Part shown: piece by piece, positions 5,921 through 7,882 of the stretch | Numbering within the stretch: the stretch's first letter is position 1 | Layout of the letters: every line of letters starts with the position of its first letter | NCBI GenBank assembly: GCA_003978395.1 | Contig: QNZV01000125.1 | Location: forward strand, 1-7,882 | DNA: 7,882 bases | Direction: 5' to 3' | Source of the DNA: Sulfurovum sp. | Lineage (GTDB): Bacteria; Campylobacterota; Campylobacteria; Campylobacterales; Sulfurovaceae | The notes under the pieces: generated by a model | Told to the model about the DNA's origin: nothing | Databases searched by the model: none | Seen by the model: only the letters and a program-made list of their open reading frames with translations | Program-made: the position numbers and the translations under genes

Positions 5921-6074
5921 AAATTAAAATCTTTTATATTAAAATTACAATATTTTACATTGACACCACTTCGCATTCTCTTTTTTTTGACTATTTTTCT
6001 CTATTTTGTTACAAAACAAAGAAAAAAATGTAAATAGTTTGATAAAATTAATTAAAAATTAAAAAGGTAACCTC
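5921..6074. promoter_or_regulatory. Divergent intergenic region, TRAP gene / four-TM protein gene
   Basis: Both flanking genes start outward from this 154-base region, so it must hold their promoters. On the - strand TATAAA (5938-5933) is a possible -10 for the TRAP gene. On the + strand TAAAAT (6043-6048) could serve the four-TM protein. Neither has a clear -35. A TTTTGT-T-ACAAAA palindrome (6004-6016) lies between them and could bind a regulator. The + strand ribosome binding site AAAAAGG (6061-6067) is good. A TTGACA at 5960-5965 lacks a -10 at the right distance. Confidence 0.4.
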
Positions 6075-6632
6075 TTGCAACTCATAAAATTTATATTAGG
6101 TATTATTTTAGTACAAATAACAACTGCTATTTTAGTCTATCTTGCACCCAATGAACTAACAACTCAAAGTATTGCACAAATTACTATTCCTCTTATATTT
6201 ATTGCTATGATTGTATCATTTTGGTTCAACTCACTTTCAGATAGTTCTATAAAAGATGCTCTATACAAAGCAGAAGGAAATTTTGCAAAAGAGAAAGAGA
6301 AGATAAAAGTAAAAGCAGAAAGAGATAAGATAAAAACCATGAAAGAGGCTCAAAAAGAGATTGTACATGAGGCTACCAAAACCCATGCCAAAGCCAATTT
6401 TAAAGTAGGAGCTTCCTTTGCAGGAGTTTTAGCTATTGGAGGGTTGTTTGTTTTAGCACAAATGGTTACAGCAGGATTGTTGGTTATGACTGCTACGGGT
6501 GGAGTTATTGGTGGATATTATTGGCGTGGAAAACGTATCAAAGGTTCTAATCTCCAAGAACTTCCAAATCAAAAAAATTTGAAAGTTATTAACGATAAAA
6601 AGTTGATTGATTCCAAAAAACTACTTAAATAA
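6075..6632 (+). CDS. Four-TM membrane protein with charged central helix, unknown function
   Basis: I do not recognise this 185-residue protein. Two hydrophobic segments (about 4-23 and 34-52) are followed by a long, strongly charged helix (about 58-108, full of Lys, Glu and Ala). A second hydrophobic hairpin follows (about 110-130 and 132-149), rich in Gly and Ala and ending GGVIGGYYW before RGKRIK. The C-terminal 30 residues are basic and polar. By the positive-inside rule both the central helix and the C terminus are cytoplasmic. The start is a TTG at 6075. It has AAAAAGG seven bases upstream, and the first in-frame ATG lies past most of the first two TM segments, so TTG is the sensible choice. 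The gene diverges from the TRAP gene, and its 3' end overlaps that of the convergent murF by eight bases. No catalytic motif is visible, and its position gives no firm clue to function. Confidence 0.82.
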   Translation: MQLIKFILGIILVQITTAILVYLAPNELTTQSIAQITIPLIFIAMIVSFWFNSLSDSSIKDALYKAEGNFAKEKEKIKVKAERDKIKTMKEAQKEIVHEATKTHAKANFKVGASFAGVLAIGGLFVLAQMVTAGLLVMTATGGVIGGYYWRGKRIKGSNLQELPNQKNLKVINDKKLIDSKKLLK

Positions 6633-7882
6633 AGCTTGGTGCATCATTAGCAAATAGAATTAAATCTCCTGCTTTTGTATGCTCAATAAGCATCTCTTGC
6701 ATCTTATCTTTGCTCTCTAGTTTTACCAATTTATCAGCATCTACATGAGCTTTAAAGAGTTCATAATTTAAATCTCCTGTCAGAACAACAACATCAAACA
6801 CCTCATTGGCTCTTTTGGCTACTTGTACGTTAAATTCATCATCAACTTCAACCAAACCAGGAGTAATAAGTACCTTTCTGCCTTTGTATGTAGAAGAGAG
6901 ATTAAATCCTTCCATCATTCCATCAATATTTCCGTTAAAAGAGTCATCTAAAATCAATTTTCCACCTGCATCCATTCGTTGTAATCGATGAGGTGTAGGT
7001 TTTAGACTATTGAGCTGTTTTTTAATATCCTCTTCATCCATATCCAGAGCTTTGGCTATTTTAATAGAAAGCCCCAAGTTCATAGCATTGAATGAACCTA
7101 AAATATTGGCATGATACAGCTCATTATCCATCTCAAAATCCAAACCATCTAAAGTGGCTTTGATGTCTGAAAGCTCTCGTCCAAAAGTATGAACATGAGA
7201 GATTGGGCTTAACATAGCCGAATCATGTACCCATGCCTCTTTGAGGCGTTCTGATGATAAAATTTCCATTTTTGTATTTCGTATCTTCTCTAAACTTCCA
7301 AAATACTCAATATGTGCAGGACCTATTTTACCAACTACTACTAAATGAGGGTTTACAAATTTGGTAATCTCCATAATATCCCCCTCGCCTCTTGCACCCA
7401 TCTCTACCACATAAACTTCTGTATCAGAGGGTAAATCATCGTTAATATCTTTTAGCACACCTCCAAATGTATTGACCGAACGAGGTGTTGCATAGACATT
7501 ATATTTTGCCGATAAAATATGAGCTATATAATTTTTGATACTTGTTTTTCCATACGATGCAGTAACTCCAACCACTAGCATATTGGGCATAGAGTTCAAC
7601 TTTTTTTCTGCTTTCATCTCAAAACCTCTAAAAAGCATTGTTTCTATCATAGAAGAGGTTGCATAAGCTAAAATAAGAGGTGTAACTACTGCTAAAATCT
7701 TAAATTGAAAAATAAAATTCATCATCACTAAAAAGAGTGTAAAGAATACTAAAGAGACGAAGAAGCGTTTAACACGACCTGTAAAGACAAGTGGTTTATC
7801 TTGCTCTTTTCGCCACATATAGAGCATGACAATATAGCCCAAAGTTACTAAAATACTAAAATTACTCTCATGACTTACAGCA
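6625..7882 (-). CDS. murF: MurF, UDP-MurNAc-tripeptide:D-Ala-D-Ala ligase, 5' end cut by window edge
   Basis: MurF adds D-Ala-D-Ala to the UDP-MurNAc-tripeptide using ATP, the last cytoplasmic step of the peptidoglycan precursor. The reading frame stays open to the right edge, so the true start lies beyond 7882. The TTG at 7842 is internal, and 13 further codons are visible before it. Counting from that TTG, a membrane region comes first (about 27-66). The Mur ligase ATP loop follows, GVTASYGKTS (92-101), where Ala replaces the usual second Gly. Next are VVEMGARGEGD (145-155), HIEYFGSLEKIRNTK (177-191, with the lysine region that is carbamylated in Mur ligases), NAMN (252-255), PTPHRLQ (282-288), DDSFNGN (299-305) and ITPGLVEVDDE (326-336). 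An N-terminal membrane domain on MurF is typical of Campylobacterota. The gene is the last of its transcription unit, with no clear terminator before the overlapping convergent gene. Confidence 0.93.
   Translation of the reverse strand, partial: AVSHESNFSILVTLGYIVMLYMWRKEQDKPLVFTGRVKRFFVSLVFFTLFLVMMNFIFQFKILAVVTPLILAYATSSMIETMLFRGFEMKAEKKLNSMPNMLVVGVTASYGKTSIKNYIAHILSAKYNVYATPRSVNTFGGVLKDINDDLPSDTEVYVVEMGARGEGDIMEITKFVNPHLVVVGKIGPAHIEYFGSLEKIRNTKMEILSSERLKEAWVHDSAMLSPISHVHTFGRELSDIKATLDGLDFEMDNELYHANILGSFNAMNLGLSIKIAKALDMDEEDIKKQLNSLKPTPHRLQRMDAGGKLILDDSFNGNIDGMMEGFNLSSTYKGRKVLITPGLVEVDDEFNVQVAKRANEVFDVVVLTGDLNYELFKAHVDADKLVKLESKDKMQEMLIEHTKAGDLILFANDAPSFI

Noticed and set aside
5960..5965. 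Perfect TTGACA in the divergent region as a -35 box for the + strand gene
   Set aside because: A run of T replaces the -10 at the right distance, so it is not a credible promoter by itself.
6806..6991. 61-codon + strand frame opposite murF
   Set aside because: Antisense to conserved MurF motifs; no independent support.
7840..7842. TTG as the start codon of murF
   Set aside because: The frame stays open for 13 more codons to the window edge, and MurF proteins of this group have a longer N-terminal membrane domain, so the gene is truncated by the window.

Overview
This window reads as chromosomal DNA from a free-living member of the Campylobacterota (a Sulfurimonas/Sulfurovum/Arcobacter-like organism; the genus is a guess). 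The evidence is very AT-rich intergenic DNA, compact gene packing, a MurF with an N-terminal membrane domain and the variant P-loop T-A-S-Y-G-K-T, a UPF0178 protein with a DGDAFPN start, a bactofilin, a fused TRAP permease and a periplasmic multiheme cytochrome c. I see no insertion sequence, phage gene, tRNA, rRNA or CRISPR array.

Left part (1-2006). A two-gene + strand unit encodes a two-TM coiled-coil membrane protein and, starting directly after its stop codon, a UPF0178 (YaiI/YqxD, DUF188) protein. It converges on a hairpin shared with a small DUF465 (YdcH-like) protein on the - strand. Upstream of that, a terminator hairpin separates it from a 65-residue - strand protein of unknown function. 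A 221-base AT-rich region, with an 11-bp inverted repeat around a TATAAT box, precedes the cytochrome gene.

Middle part (2007-5920). A stand-alone octaheme c-type cytochrome is anchored by its N terminus and ends in a strong intrinsic terminator that begins inside its last codons. Next is a bactofilin with its own promoter. It converges on a - strand unit made of a fused DctQ-DctM TRAP permease followed by a small ribbon-helix-helix (RHH)-like protein resembling an antitoxin. The stop codons of the bactofilin and the RHH gene share one TTAA. No TRAP solute-binding protein and no toxin gene are present.

Right part (5921-7882). A 154-base divergent region separates the TRAP gene from a TTG-started four-TM protein of unknown function on the + strand. 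The 3' end of that gene overlaps by 8 bases the 3' end of murF, which runs in from beyond the right edge and is truncated at its 5' end.

Functional picture. Cell-envelope roles dominate: peptidoglycan precursor synthesis (MurF), a shape/polymer scaffold (bactofilin), uptake of an organic acid (TRAP), periplasmic electron transfer (octaheme cytochrome) and two uncharacterised inner-membrane proteins. Apart from the two two-gene units there is no sign that these genes form one system. The most worthwhile unknowns are the membrane coiled-coil/UPF0178 pair, the TPR-less octaheme cytochrome, and the orphan antitoxin-like gene co-transcribed with a TRAP permease that lacks its binding protein.
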